A stretch of DNA of 64,000 nucleotides from Treponema bryantii (GTDB lineage Bacteria > Spirochaetota > Spirochaetia > Treponematales > Treponemataceae), in NCBI RefSeq assembly GCF_036492245.1, contig NZ_AP025286.1, positions 3,286,001-3,350,000 of the forward strand, written 5' to 3'. A model generated the notes under the pieces. It was given only the letters and a program-made list of their open reading frames with translations, made no database searches and had not been told where the DNA came from. The translations under genes and the position numbers were made by a program. Below, in pieces: positions 16,176 through 24,826 of the stretch. Each line of letters starts with the position of its first letter. The first letter of the stretch is position 1.

Positions 16176-16787
16176 CTACTCCTGCGACAACTTAGATTTC
16201 TTTTTTCCTGCAATGAACAATCCGGCAAAAACAGCAGCACAAATGATTGTTGCAGCAACTGCTTCAAGAACTGCATTAAATCCGCAGGCAGCTACAAGAG
16301 CAAAATATCCCATTCCGCCAAGTGCTTCACGAACATCTGCAGCCTTGAATATATAAAGACTTCCAAGAACAAGGAGAGTATGAGCTACAGTTGTGATAAA
16401 ACCTGTAATTCCTGCAGAAACAGTTTTAGGCATGTGAGGAATAAGATTCAAAGCCTTCCAGAGTCCCCATGCAATAACAGCAATCAGCATACGAGGAAGA
16501 ACTGAAATAAGAGGATTTACAAAGAAAGGATCGAGAACTCCACTTGGGCTCATTGCAGCCTGAATCAAAGAGAGGCTTCCGAATACGAGACCAACAAAAA
16601 GTCCTTCTGGAAGACCAGCGAGCATACAAATCAAAATTACTGGAATATGAAGAATTGTGATTGATGCTGTTGCTCCGATTGGAATGAGTCCGAGCTTTGT
16701 GATTCCGAGTACGATTACAAGTGCGCTCAAAGCACCTGTGAGTGTGAGTTTTTTGTTGAGTGATAATGTTGAGTTTGTGTTTGTCAT
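16176..16787 (-). CDS. ECF transporter S component, probably pantothenate (PanT-like)
   Basis: Integral membrane protein (203 residues) with about six helices, of the substrate-binding (S) component type of energy-coupling-factor vitamin transporters. The early LTLTGALSALVIVLGITKLG helix and the GLPEGLFVGLVFGSLSLIQA loop fit that family. It would pair with shared EcfA/A'/T subunits encoded elsewhere. It lies directly downstream of the type III pantothenate kinase, separated only by a palindromic repeat, so pantothenate uptake feeding coenzyme A synthesis is the best guess. Ligand identity is inferred from that neighbour; another vitamin is possible. Confidence 0.75.
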   Translation of the reverse strand: MTNTNSTLSLNKKLTLTGALSALVIVLGITKLGLIPIGATASITILHIPVILICMLAGLPEGLFVGLVFGSLSLIQAAMSPSGVLDPFFVNPLISVLPRMLIAVIAWGLWKALNLIPHMPKTVSAGITGFITTVAHTLLVLGSLYIFKAADVREALGGMGYFALVAACGFNAVLEAVAATIICAAVFAGLFIAGKKKSKLSQE

Positions 16788-16806
16788 AATTGTTTCCTTT
16801 TGTTCT

Positions 16807-16893
16807 CGTCATTGCGAGCCGCAGGCGAAGCAATCCACATAACGAGCTCTCAAAAATCTGGATTGCCACGTCACTTCGTTCCTCGCAATGACG
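16807..16893. repeat. Palindromic dispersed repeat
   Basis: Long imperfect inverted repeat: the arms CGTCATTGCGAG and CTCGCAATGACG are perfect complements, with inner CAATCC/GGATTG also paired. It fills most of the coaX-panT gap. A related copy lies at 24753-24820. Confidence 0.8.
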
Positions 16894-16905
16894 GTTAATA
16901 TAAAA

Positions 16906-17673
16906 TTAGTTGAGTTCCAGCGCCTTTTTTACGCCGGCAAGTACGAGGCCTGGGATGATTTTATCAAAAAGATTGTAATCTTCAAAAGTTCTTGCAAAAC
17001 CACCAGTGCCAATTATTACTGCGTCTTCACCATGAAATACGTTCTTTTTAAAGAGATGACAGAATTCCTTAATTGAACCGGCTGTTCCATAATAAAGTCC
17101 GGCCTGAATTGCCTCTGTCGTAGATGAACCGTAAACGTGCTCCGGCTTCATAATTTCAACCGAAGTAAGATTTGCAGTTCCACCTGCAAGCGCATCCACA
17201 GAAATCTTAAGACCTGGCATAATAATACCGCCTAAAAATTCCTTGTCTTTAGAAACAAGTTCCGCAGTGGTTGCTGTTCCCATATCGATGATAATCAGAT
17301 TTTTTCCAGGATAAACTGCAACAGCTCCCATAGCCGCAGCAATCAAGTCTGCACCGATTTCTTTAGGATTTGAATAACGCAGCTTAAGTCCGGTCTTAAT
17401 TCCAGCCTGAATAAAAAGTGGTTCGTGACCAAGATACTTAGCACACGCATTAGCCAGCGAATGATTTACAGAAGGCACAACAGAGCAGCATCCGATTTTT
17501 TCAATCTTCTGCCAGTCAAACCCATTCTCGCGCAAAACCGAACGCAAAAAAACGCCAGTTTCATCGGAAGAAGAATTTACATTAGTTGTTCTTCTGAATC
17601 TCAAGACACAGTTGTCGCCTTCAAAAAGTCCGAATGCAGTGGAAGTATTTCCTACATCAATAGTCAGAATCAT
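16906..17673 (-). CDS. coaX: Type III pantothenate kinase
   Basis: Kinase (255 residues) for the first step of coenzyme A synthesis, pantothenate to 4'-phosphopantothenate. The ASKHA-fold phosphate loop DVGNTSTAFGLF is at the N-terminus. Other family motifs are the GADLIAAAMGAV region and IIIDMGTATTAE followed by GGIIMPGLKIS. Length is typical for CoaX. It is preceded by an AAGGAGGAGC-type ribosome site and a structured leader of about 170 bases on the minus strand. Downstream is a probable pantothenate S component. Assignment firm. Confidence 0.94.
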   Translation of the reverse strand: MILTIDVGNTSTAFGLFEGDNCVLRFRRTTNVNSSSDETGVFLRSVLRENGFDWQKIEKIGCCSVVPSVNHSLANACAKYLGHEPLFIQAGIKTGLKLRYSNPKEIGADLIAAAMGAVAVYPGKNLIIIDMGTATTAELVSKDKEFLGGIIMPGLKISVDALAGGTANLTSVEIMKPEHVYGSSTTEAIQAGLYYGTAGSIKEFCHLFKKNVFHGEDAVIIGTGGFARTFEDYNLFDKIIPGLVLAGVKKALELN

Positions 17674-17716
17674 GCGCTCCTCCTTTTAAAAAGAAATAAA
17701 TTACAGGAAGAGCACC

Positions 17717-17734
17717 TTAAGTGCTTAAGTTCAT
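17717..17734 (-). CDS. Possible leader peptide MNLST upstream of coaX
   Basis: A five-codon frame (Met-Asn-Leu-Ser-Thr) has an ideal AAGGAGG ribosome site nine bases before its ATG and ends just before a small AGCAC/GTGCT hairpin. It sits 44 bases before coaX. It may be a regulatory leader; it could also be chance. Confidence 0.25.
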   Translation of the reverse strand: MNLST

Positions 17735-17783
17735 AGTACCTGTCCTCCTTGGATCATGTCTTTATGATGTGAGTTCTAATGGC

Positions 17784-17839
17784 CCGTAAGCCAAATAAAA
17801 AAGCGAGAATCAATTCCTTACGGTAACTGTCCTCGCTTT
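17784..17839 (-). promoter_or_regulatory. Candidate attenuator / alternative-pairing leader of coaX
   Basis: On the minus strand, AAAGCGAG pairs with CTCGCTTT, which runs into a T-rich tract like a terminator. A second pair, CCGTAAG with CTTACGG, interleaves with it. The order is a-b-a'-b', so the two helices either form a pseudoknot or compete. This is the geometry expected of an attenuator or riboswitch. No known riboswitch class was recognised. Confidence 0.45.
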
Positions 17840-17930
17840 GTAGAATAAAGAAAAAAAACAAATGTGTCAAATTTAAGACATGCAACGATAAGTAGCATAA
17901 AAATTCTGTTTTGTAACATCCACTTTCTGT

Positions 17931-17936
17931 TATAAT
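17931..17936 (+). promoter_or_regulatory. -10 box upstream of the XRE regulator
   Basis: TATAAT lies 52 bases before the chosen ATG at 17989. The -35 is weak (GTTTTG at 17 bases). Confidence 0.45.
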
Positions 17937-17988
17937 TTACACAGCGGTTTTATGATTTGTGCAGATACTTGCACAGGAGGAATGCATT

Positions 17989-18909
17989 ATGACTTTTGCT
18001 GAAAAACTTAAAGAACTCAGAACACAGAAAGGAATTTCTCAGGAACAGCTGGCAGAAAAAATTTATGTCAGCCGTCAGGCAATCACTAAATGGGAGAGCG
18101 GAAATGGGATTCCGGATATTGAAAATCTGATTTCTATTTCTAATCTGTTTAATGAATCGCTTGATTCGCTTTTGAGTGAAGAGAAAAGCCTTATTTCAAA
18201 ACATGAGTTTCTTTATGAAAGCCGCACAGAATATGACCTCGACAGTCCAAAGAAAATCGATCTTAGACTTGGAACTGCTCACGAGGTTATTATTGAAAAA
18301 ACCAAAGATGAAAAAATTCTTGTAATCGCTGCATCAAACAAACTGAGCTATCTTGCCCAGCAGGTAAAGGTAAAGATTGTTGAAAATAAAAAGCGTATGG
18401 ATGTTGTTGTAAAACATTCTGCAGATTTGTCTGACATTGCTGCAGAAGAAAATCTTTTTATTCTTATAAAAATTCCGGAACGTTTTGTTGCTGATGTTGA
18501 ACTCGCATCCGAACTGGAAAATCTGAAAATCCGTGACATCACTTTTGACGCTATTGAGTTTGATGGAAAAGCAAAGTTTGTTTCTATTACAAATGCCTGC
18601 GGACATGTTGAACTGAATACAACTTCAAATCTGAATATTCAGGTAAAAGCCGCAAAAGTAAAACTAGACCTGAATCAAATCCATGCAGTTTCAAAAATAC
18701 GATTTGATGAAAATCAGAAATATTATCTTAAAAACACCGGCCGTTTTTCCCGCTTTATAGATTCCAATTCAAATATTCTTATCGGGAAACGTAATCTGGA
18801 AGATCCTTCAGAAGCTACAGATTTAATTGTAGAACTCAACGGCTGGAAATCAGAAGCTCAGATTTTGAACACAGAGCAGGAGAAAGAAAATGAATCAGAT
18901 TCAGAATAA
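17989..18909 (+). CDS. XRE-family regulator with a beta-rich C-terminal domain
   Basis: Transcription factor of 306 residues. Residues about 2-60 are a Cro/C1-type helix-turn-helix (LRTQKGISQEQLAEKIYVSRQAITKWESG). After a short linker, the rest is a long beta-strand-rich domain, with alternating hydrophobic residues and the ELNTTSNLNIQVKAAKVKL run, similar to DUF4097-like beta-helix domains. The ATG at 17989 was chosen because AGGAGG lies eight bases upstream; an in-frame ATG at 17959 lacks a site. The next gene, a CAAX-type membrane protease, starts 20 bases before this stop, so the pair is an operon. It may sense an envelope condition with the partner; that is inference. Confidence 0.82.
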   Translation: MTFAEKLKELRTQKGISQEQLAEKIYVSRQAITKWESGNGIPDIENLISISNLFNESLDSLLSEEKSLISKHEFLYESRTEYDLDSPKKIDLRLGTAHEVIIEKTKDEKILVIAASNKLSYLAQQVKVKIVENKKRMDVVVKHSADLSDIAAEENLFILIKIPERFVADVELASELENLKIRDITFDAIEFDGKAKFVSITNACGHVELNTTSNLNIQVKAAKVKLDLNQIHAVSKIRFDENQKYYLKNTGRFSRFIDSNSNILIGKRNLEDPSEATDLIVELNGWKSEAQILNTEQEKENESDSE

Positions 18910-19732
18910 TCAGACTTTTTATACATATAAACCAATACGATTTTATATTCAGGTTTTTATTGCAACCTGGGCCTTCTGGCTTTTTGCAATTTTATTCAAT
19001 GATGGACTTACCTGCACTATCGGAATGCTGCTTGGACTTATAAGTCCTGCCACTATTGCAATTATTACTGTATTCACTTCTAAAAGTGATGCACTGAAAA
19101 AAGATTTTAAGCGAAAGATTTTTAATTTCTGGAAACTTAAACCGCTTTATATTCTGGGCGGCTATCTGATTATGACAGTTATAATCTGCTGTTCAATTCT
19201 CTTTTCACTTTTGTTCGGCGGCTCACTGGATCAGTTTTCTTTTACAGAAGGATTTACTTTCAGCGGGCCAGGTCTTTTTGGAGCTTTCCTAACCATAACT
19301 CTTGCCGCTGTTCTTGAAGAGGTAGGCTGGCGAGGCTACGGAGAAGATTCCATTGCTCAGTATCATTCGTGGTTTAAGGAATCAATTATTTTTGGATTTG
19401 TATGGGCTGCATGGCATCTTCCCCTATTCTGGATTCCTGGGACTTATCATTATGAAATCAGACTTATGAATAATATTTACATGTTCAATTTTTTGATTTC
19501 AGTTGCACCAATGGGATTTATTACAACGTGGGTTTATGTAAAAAATAACCGAAGTATGCTGGCAAGCATTCTGTTTCATCTTTTTGTAAACTTCATTCAG
19601 GAAAAGACTGCAATGACACCGGATACAAAATGTTTCGAAACAATATTTGTCACCATTGCGGCTGTAGTCATCGTACTCACAAACCGCGATATGTTCTTTG
19701 AAAAGAGACATATCGGACATATTCTGGAATAG
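18890..19732 (+). CDS. CPBP (CAAX-type) intramembrane metalloprotease
   Basis: Membrane protein of 280 residues with about seven or eight helices and the CPBP/Abi catalytic motifs: Glu143-Glu144 in EEVGWRGYG and His176 in AAWHLPLFW, with a further HLFVN near the C-terminus. Bacterial members are often linked to self-immunity for peptides or to signalling, but substrates are mostly unknown. It overlaps the XRE regulator by 20 bases, and the two probably act together. It ends at a strong terminator. Family call firm; function unknown. Confidence 0.85.
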   Translation: MNQIQNNQTFYTYKPIRFYIQVFIATWAFWLFAILFNDGLTCTIGMLLGLISPATIAIITVFTSKSDALKKDFKRKIFNFWKLKPLYILGGYLIMTVIICCSILFSLLFGGSLDQFSFTEGFTFSGPGLFGAFLTITLAAVLEEVGWRGYGEDSIAQYHSWFKESIIFGFVWAAWHLPLFWIPGTYHYEIRLMNNIYMFNFLISVAPMGFITTWVYVKNNRSMLASILFHLFVNFIQEKTAMTPDTKCFETIFVTIAAVVIVLTNRDMFFEKRHIGHILE

Positions 19733-19762
19733 AAAAAAGGCGGTCTCTGACCGCCTTTTTTT
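19733..19762. terminator. Bidirectional intrinsic terminator
   Basis: Perfect GGCGGTC/GACCGCC stem with a three-base loop, an A-run before it and seven T after it. It serves the CPBP gene and the convergent esterase gene. Confidence 0.9.
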
Positions 19763-19771
19763 AAATTCAGC

Positions 19772-20560
19772 TTAATCCTTGAAAGCTTCCGGAATGAACT
19801 TACCGGCCCATTCCTGCCAGAAGTTCATGTCGTGAATGCCAGGACCTTCCTGGTAAACGTGTTTAACACCTTCATCTTCGAGGAACTTGTGGAACTCGCG
19901 GTTGCGTTCAAGAAGGAAGTCTTCAGTTCCACAGGCCATCCAGATATCAGGAAGTTTTTTACCGGCAGCCACCTGCTTTTTCATAAGGTATTCAGGATTA
20001 TTATCGCTTTCCTTGAGTTTCGCAGGATCGCCGAAACACATTCTGTAGTAATCATAATTTGCTACAGGATTACCTTCGCCTTCTTTCATTTTAGCAACTT
20101 CGTTATGAATGAGAGCTGAAGAAAGTGCTATAACCTTTCCGAACTTTTCTGGATAAGCAAAACCTGTATGAAGTGCACCAAAGCCACCCATTGAAAAGCC
20201 CATGATATATGTATCATCTGCGCTCATTGCAAGATTGAAAGTTTTACGAACATATTCAAGAAGTTCAACTCCAAGGAAAGTTGCAAACTGTCTGCCTGTA
20301 GCAGGACCATCAATCCAGAAAGAATTTTCACCGGTTGGAATTACTACTGCAAAGTTATACTGCTCTGCAAGATTTCCAGGAACCCAATTGAAAGCTGCTC
20401 CACTATAACCGTGAAGGAGGAAAACTGTCTTCATTGGTTTGTCATCACGCTTGAGGTCATTGCGTGGAAAGTCACGGCGGATATCATTTGGAATCTGCAT
20501 TAAAAATGAAACGTCACGTTTGAGAACGTCGGAATAAAATCTTATTGAAAGGTCTGCCAT
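19772..20560 (-). CDS. Alpha/beta-hydrolase esterase (esterase D-like)
   Basis: Serine esterase of 262 residues in the esterase D / tributyrin-esterase family. The oxyanion strand FLLHGYSG is near residue 48, and the nucleophile elbow is GFSMGG with Ser123. The acid is likely the Asp in CGTEDFLL and the base the His in GPGIHDMNFW. There is no signal peptide. In fibre-degrading bacteria such enzymes often remove acetyl or feruloyl groups from sugars, which would fit the surrounding glycan genes, but a simple short-chain esterase is equally possible. The ribosome site CAGGAG is well placed and TATAAT lies about 37 bases upstream. It is monocistronic. Confidence 0.82.
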   Translation of the reverse strand: MADLSIRFYSDVLKRDVSFLMQIPNDIRRDFPRNDLKRDDKPMKTVFLLHGYSGAAFNWVPGNLAEQYNFAVVIPTGENSFWIDGPATGRQFATFLGVELLEYVRKTFNLAMSADDTYIMGFSMGGFGALHTGFAYPEKFGKVIALSSALIHNEVAKMKEGEGNPVANYDYYRMCFGDPAKLKESDNNPEYLMKKQVAAGKKLPDIWMACGTEDFLLERNREFHKFLEDEGVKHVYQEGPGIHDMNFWQEWAGKFIPEAFKD

Positions 20561-20596
20561 TGAAATCTCCTGTTTTTTAGTTAATCGTTTTATCAG

Positions 20597-20602
20597 ATTA
20601 TA
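20597..20602 (-). promoter_or_regulatory. -10 box of the esterase gene
   Basis: TATAAT on the minus strand lies 36 bases before the esterase ATG at 20560. No convincing -35 was seen. Confidence 0.4.
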
Positions 20603-20665
20603 TCATAATTCTAAAAGATTTTAATAAGAGATTTTGATTAAATAAATTTATTCTCTTTAACGGTG

Positions 20666-21421
20666 CTATTTATCTACACCGACGCCGAATAAGGCGAAAT
20701 CGCCGCGACAGGGATCGCCTGGAAAAACTTCGGATAGGGCGGAAGTTAGTAATTCTGCAGTTTTACGGGAAGCAGCAGCTTTTTCTGGTATGAGACCAAG
20801 TTTTGCTGCCTCTTGCATTACGTGAGTATCGAGGGGTATTATGAGCGATGAGGGATCTGCCCATTTCCAAAGTCCGAGGTCCACAGGAGAATTGCGTCGC
20901 ACCATCCAGCGCAGGAACATGTGGACACGTTTATTGGCACTGGTTCGGCCTTTTGGAACGATTGCGGAATTTGGAAAGGCGGATGCGATGATGTCAGATA
21001 AATTATGAGCAGCAGTATATTGAACCTCAAAAAAATCACCGAGACTGCCGGCACGTTTCAAGATTTCTGCAAGTTCTCCAAAGAATATCTGCATGTCATC
21101 ATAGGAATAGAATCTGTAAAACTTAGCGGTGCCCTTCGGAAACTCTTTAACGTATGCACCTGTTTTTAGCCATTCGCTTATACTTCCTAACGAACGGTCG
21201 GCAGTTTGCAACACATCACAGATTTTTGGAATAAACTGTTTTCTATTTCCGAACGCAAGCATTGCCGCAATAAAAGAAGCGGCTTCGACATCTGCAACTG
21301 TACCTCGCCCAGCCTCCGGCTCATACCAGCGGAGAAACTGTGACGGGTCAGCATCACAAAATGACGACACCTCATACTTGTCTGCAAGTTTACGTAATTT
21401 TTCTTTCAGTTCAGCATTCAT
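20666..21421 (-). CDS. TIGR02757 (DUF2400) family protein
   Basis: Conserved protein of 251 residues matching my recollection of the TIGR02757 family common in Bacteroidetes and spirochaetes. Marks are an N-terminal PSQFLRWY, the AFGNRKQF segment, LRWMVRRNSPVDLGLWK near the middle and a C-terminal GDPCRGDFALFGVG. The family has no known activity; some features resemble helix-hairpin-helix DNA-repair proteins, but I would not assign that. It begins 18 bases after the AraC-type response regulator stop and may be the last gene of that operon, though it is probably not functionally linked. Confidence 0.75.
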   Translation of the reverse strand: MNAELKEKLRKLADKYEVSSFCDADPSQFLRWYEPEAGRGTVADVEAASFIAAMLAFGNRKQFIPKICDVLQTADRSLGSISEWLKTGAYVKEFPKGTAKFYRFYSYDDMQIFFGELAEILKRAGSLGDFFEVQYTAAHNLSDIIASAFPNSAIVPKGRTSANKRVHMFLRWMVRRNSPVDLGLWKWADPSSLIIPLDTHVMQEAAKLGLIPEKAAASRKTAELLTSALSEVFPGDPCRGDFALFGVGVDK

Positions 21422-21439
21422 ATCAGTGAAAGAATAATA

Positions 21440-22906
21440 TCACGAAATATGCTTGTTGCTCCACTCAGTTGGAGACATACCTGTTTCTTCGCGAAATATC
21501 TTCATGAAATATTTTACATCAGAAAAACCACAGCGTTCTGCAACTTCATAAACTTTGTAGCAGCCCTTTTCAAGAAGCTTTTTTGCCTCATCAATTCTAA
21601 GACGCTTGAGGTATTCGTTAAAGTTTACGCCTGTATGCTCTTTGAACTTTTCTGAGAACCAGGTATAATTTACAGAAACCTGATTTGCTACCATTGCCAT
21701 GTTTATGTTTTTCTTAAAGTGAGTTTTTATGAATGCAAGGGCTTCTGTAATGTACGGAGATTCTTTAGTATCCTGTTTCAACAACGCTGCAAGATAAACT
21801 GCGTAATCAAGTACACTGCTCTGCCATTCCGGAAGATTTGCAAACTCAAAAATGTTTTCTATCATTATGCTTTTGATATGCAGGTACATGTCTGAATCTG
21901 TAAAGCCCGGATATCTTGTAAACATATTTGAAGTAATTTTTCTATATAAATAACAAAGGGTTTCTGAATTAAGTTTTGCGTTGTCATTAAAACAGTTGAA
22001 AAGATTTTCTACATCTTTCTGCGCTTCTTCCGGAGAAGCAATATCACAATGGCTGATCATTTTTTCATAGCCTTCATCAAGCTGAGTAAAGTCGCTTATG
22101 TGAGTATCATTTTCCCAATAATACAGTCCGCCTCGTCTTTGTCGTTCCAGCATCATTCCGGTTTCGGCATCAAAGAATGACTGCATTGCGGCGGTTCTTG
22201 CCTGACGTCTCATTGTTCGAAGCATTGAATAATCATCGGCTGGTCCTGAAATTCCTACGATATAGGTATCCAGATAAGTCGGATCATATTTAACTTCAAC
22301 TCCATCAAAAGGATAAACTAACAGTACGGAATTTCGTGTCTGTTCAACAACGTAGTATCTTCTGTCATGCATTACAGCTTCGACTGCCTGAATAGGATTT
22401 TTTCCATAAATAACAATACAACGAAGTCCGTTCTTTATTGTGATTTCCGGAAGACCTGAAACATCATCAAGGCGCCCCTTCTCTATTATCTGACGGAACT
22501 TCTGTTCATTCTGTTCTTTTTCTTCTTTCTGGGAATTCATAATTGCAGAGTTCACTGCGCTTATAAGTTCTTTTTTATCAACCGGCTTTAGAATATAACT
22601 GAGAGCACCACTTTGGATTGCAGCCTTTGCATAAGAAAAATCATCATAACCACTAAGTACGATTATTGCAGGCTTCTGTTTTTCATCCAGTTCAGAAAGC
22701 TGCTTCATGAGTTCTACGCCATCCATTACCGGCATACGGATATCTGTAATTAAAATTTCTGGCTTCTTTTCCTTACAGAACTCGAGAGCTTCTTCTCCGT
22801 TTTTTGCTTCTATAATCTCCAGCGGAATATCTATTGAATCCAGAAGGATTTTTTTTAGTCCCGCACGAATGAGTTTTTCATCATCTGCCAGTACTATTGT
22901 TATCAT
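21440..22906 (-). CDS. YesN-type response regulator (REC-AraC)
   Basis: Two-component response regulator of 488 residues. The receiver domain (about 1-125) has the acidic pair Asp8-Asp9, phospho-acceptor Asp55 in ILITDIRMP and a conserved Lys in ILKPVDK. A long middle region of unknown fold follows, and the last 100 residues hold an AraC-type double helix-turn-helix (YLKRLRIDEAKKLLEK and the VAERCGFSDVKYFMKIF second helix). It should be phosphorylated by the kinase immediately upstream (2-base gap) and activate carbohydrate genes, most likely the adjacent ABC operon. Architecture firm; target inferred. Confidence 0.92.
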   Translation of the reverse strand: MITIVLADDEKLIRAGLKKILLDSIDIPLEIIEAKNGEEALEFCKEKKPEILITDIRMPVMDGVELMKQLSELDEKQKPAIIVLSGYDDFSYAKAAIQSGALSYILKPVDKKELISAVNSAIMNSQKEEKEQNEQKFRQIIEKGRLDDVSGLPEITIKNGLRCIVIYGKNPIQAVEAVMHDRRYYVVEQTRNSVLLVYPFDGVEVKYDPTYLDTYIVGISGPADDYSMLRTMRRQARTAAMQSFFDAETGMMLERQRRGGLYYWENDTHISDFTQLDEGYEKMISHCDIASPEEAQKDVENLFNCFNDNAKLNSETLCYLYRKITSNMFTRYPGFTDSDMYLHIKSIMIENIFEFANLPEWQSSVLDYAVYLAALLKQDTKESPYITEALAFIKTHFKKNINMAMVANQVSVNYTWFSEKFKEHTGVNFNEYLKRLRIDEAKKLLEKGCYKVYEVAERCGFSDVKYFMKIFREETGMSPTEWSNKHIS

Positions 22907-22908
22907 GA

Positions 22909-24717
22909 TTATTCTCCTAAAGTGTTCTTTAAATTCCGTGGAACAGGAATTTTAATAAGAGTTCCTTCTCCTTTTCTCGACTCGATTATCATCCGATAAT
23001 CTTTTCCACAGAACATGCTTAAACGCTGCTGAATATTTTTCAAACCGATGCTGCCTTGTGAATCGCGCTCATAATTATCATCTGAAAGATAGGTCATCAG
23101 TTCTTCCTGTTTTTCTTTTGGAATTCCTTTGCCAAAATCGCGAACACATAACCAGATTCTGTCTGACTGTGTACCTTCTTCTGTATAAACACGAATTACT
23201 GCATCCTTTCCTCGCGGCTCGATTGCATAGAAAAAAGCATTCTCTACAAGCGGCTGCAGACTCATTTTTGGAATGACAATATTTTTATATTCATCATGAA
23301 TTTCTGTTTGAAGTGAAATTACATAATCATTTCTGATGTTCAAAAGGTAAACATACGAACGGATATAATCTACTTCCTCTTCGAGGGTTACTGTATGAAC
23401 TCTCCAGCGCAGACAATAATGCATAAGTTTGCCAAGAACATTTATGCTTTCTTCTACATCTGTTTCGCCGGCAATTACTGCCTGCATTTTTATTGTTTCA
23501 AGTGCGTTATAAAGGAAGTGTGCATTTATTTGATTCTGCATTGCCTTCATTTCTGTATCTGCAATCAGATGCTGTTCCTTTTTGATTTCTTCAATCTGAT
23601 TTCTAAGCTGCTCAGTCATTCTGTTAAAGGTATGCTGAGCTTCAGTTACTTCATCGTGGCCGGTTACTTCTACGCATGCCTCAAGATTTCCTTCCTGAAC
23701 CTGTTTCATTCCACCAATCAGATTATAAACACGGCCCATAAGTCGTGAAGTAAGATATCGGACTAAAAAGTACAAAAGAAAAACCGTAAGCCCAAGTCCA
23801 ACAAGAATTCCTGCCTGGATTAAAAACAAGCTTCTCTGCATTTCTTCAGAAGAACAGGTATGCAGAAGAATAATATTCATGTCGGGAACACGTATCCAGC
23901 TTGAATAACGAATATCTTCTTTATGACGCAGAATCATTTTTCCGGAATTAAGAATTTCACCCTGCTTGCGGCGATAAACTGTTTTGTAAAAATCCTCAAA
24001 GAGTTCTGGACTTAATGGTGCACGTGAACGCTCTACTATTTCATTTGTGATTGGAATCAACTCCATTTTATTTGTCTGTTCATTTAGAACTTCACGAAAA
24101 GCATAGTCATCATTATATTCATTGATTTTTTTGAAGAGGAATGGAAAAAAGTCACTGGTCTTCATTGCTATCTGAATGTAGCCGATTTCCCTGTGATTAT
24201 TTTCCAGTCTTCTTGTTGAACAAACTGATTCGTATTTTAACGAGCCCTGATTTCCAAGATAGTCTGCCGTGTAGCTATATTCCCAGCGCTCCAGACTTTC
24301 AAGGTCTGTTCGTGAAGAATTCATAAAAACCGGCCAGCGTTCTGGAATAAGTGAATTATCACTGAATACGCGAAGTCCATAAATGTTCGGTACAGTTTCA
24401 AGTGTACGTTCGAGCATTGTGGTTTCAGAAATCATTGTATCGATTATTTCATCTTCATTGCTGCGCTCTGGAATTGTAAAGAAGAGCATTAGACGTTTAT
24501 TACTTTTTACAAGCTGTTCAAAAAGATTAAAGGATTGGATGTTCTTTTGAACCTGTTCGTAGTTTTCTGTAAGAAGACCTTCACTGTTTGCTTCCAGTTC
24601 TTCAACACGAGAACGGCGGATAAGTCCCATTGCAGTAATTACTAAAATAAAAAGGGGAATTACGACAATACAGGTATAGGCAAAAACTAATTTTTGTGAA
24701 AAGTTCATCCTTATCAT
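22909..24717 (-). CDS. YesM-type sensor histidine kinase
   Basis: Membrane kinase of about 602 residues of the HisKA-like PF06580 class. A first membrane helix (LVFAYTCIVVIPLFIL) leads into an extracytoplasmic sensor domain of about 250 residues. A second helix near IQAGILVGLGLTVFLLY follows, then a HAMP domain. The phospho-acceptor His is in NQINAHFLYNALE, and the ATPase domain has LVENAFFYAI and a GIGLKN box. It pairs with the response regulator just downstream. The start is uncertain: ATGs at 24717 and 24708 are both plausible. A longer frame to 24780 reads through a palindromic repeat and is unlikely. Neighbours suggest it senses the sugar carried by the upstream ABC system. Confidence 0.9.
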   Translation of the reverse strand: MIRMNFSQKLVFAYTCIVVIPLFILVITAMGLIRRSRVEELEANSEGLLTENYEQVQKNIQSFNLFEQLVKSNKRLMLFFTIPERSNEDEIIDTMISETTMLERTLETVPNIYGLRVFSDNSLIPERWPVFMNSSRTDLESLERWEYSYTADYLGNQGSLKYESVCSTRRLENNHREIGYIQIAMKTSDFFPFLFKKINEYNDDYAFREVLNEQTNKMELIPITNEIVERSRAPLSPELFEDFYKTVYRRKQGEILNSGKMILRHKEDIRYSSWIRVPDMNIILLHTCSSEEMQRSLFLIQAGILVGLGLTVFLLYFLVRYLTSRLMGRVYNLIGGMKQVQEGNLEACVEVTGHDEVTEAQHTFNRMTEQLRNQIEEIKKEQHLIADTEMKAMQNQINAHFLYNALETIKMQAVIAGETDVEESINVLGKLMHYCLRWRVHTVTLEEEVDYIRSYVYLLNIRNDYVISLQTEIHDEYKNIVIPKMSLQPLVENAFFYAIEPRGKDAVIRVYTEEGTQSDRIWLCVRDFGKGIPKEKQEELMTYLSDDNYERDSQGSIGLKNIQQRLSMFCGKDYRMIIESRKGEGTLIKIPVPRNLKNTLGE

Positions 24718-24752
24718 TTTATATGATAAACCTCGTATTGTCGAATTCCCTG

Positions 24753-24820
24753 GATTGGAACATCGCTTCACTCCACGCAATGACTACCGTAATTGTCATT
24801 GCGAGCGAAGCGAAGCAATC
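24753..24820. repeat. Palindromic dispersed repeat, second copy
   Basis: Imperfect palindrome with GATTG, TCGCTTC and CGCAATGAC in one arm and GTCATTGCG, GAAGCGA and CAATC in the other. Same family as 16807-16893. It lies between the binding-protein and kinase genes. Confidence 0.8.
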
Positions 24821-24826
24821 TATAAT

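Noticed and set aside
24718-24780. Upstream ATG start for the sensor kinase at 24780
   Set aside because: The extra residues come from the palindromic repeat. The frame there is open by chance.
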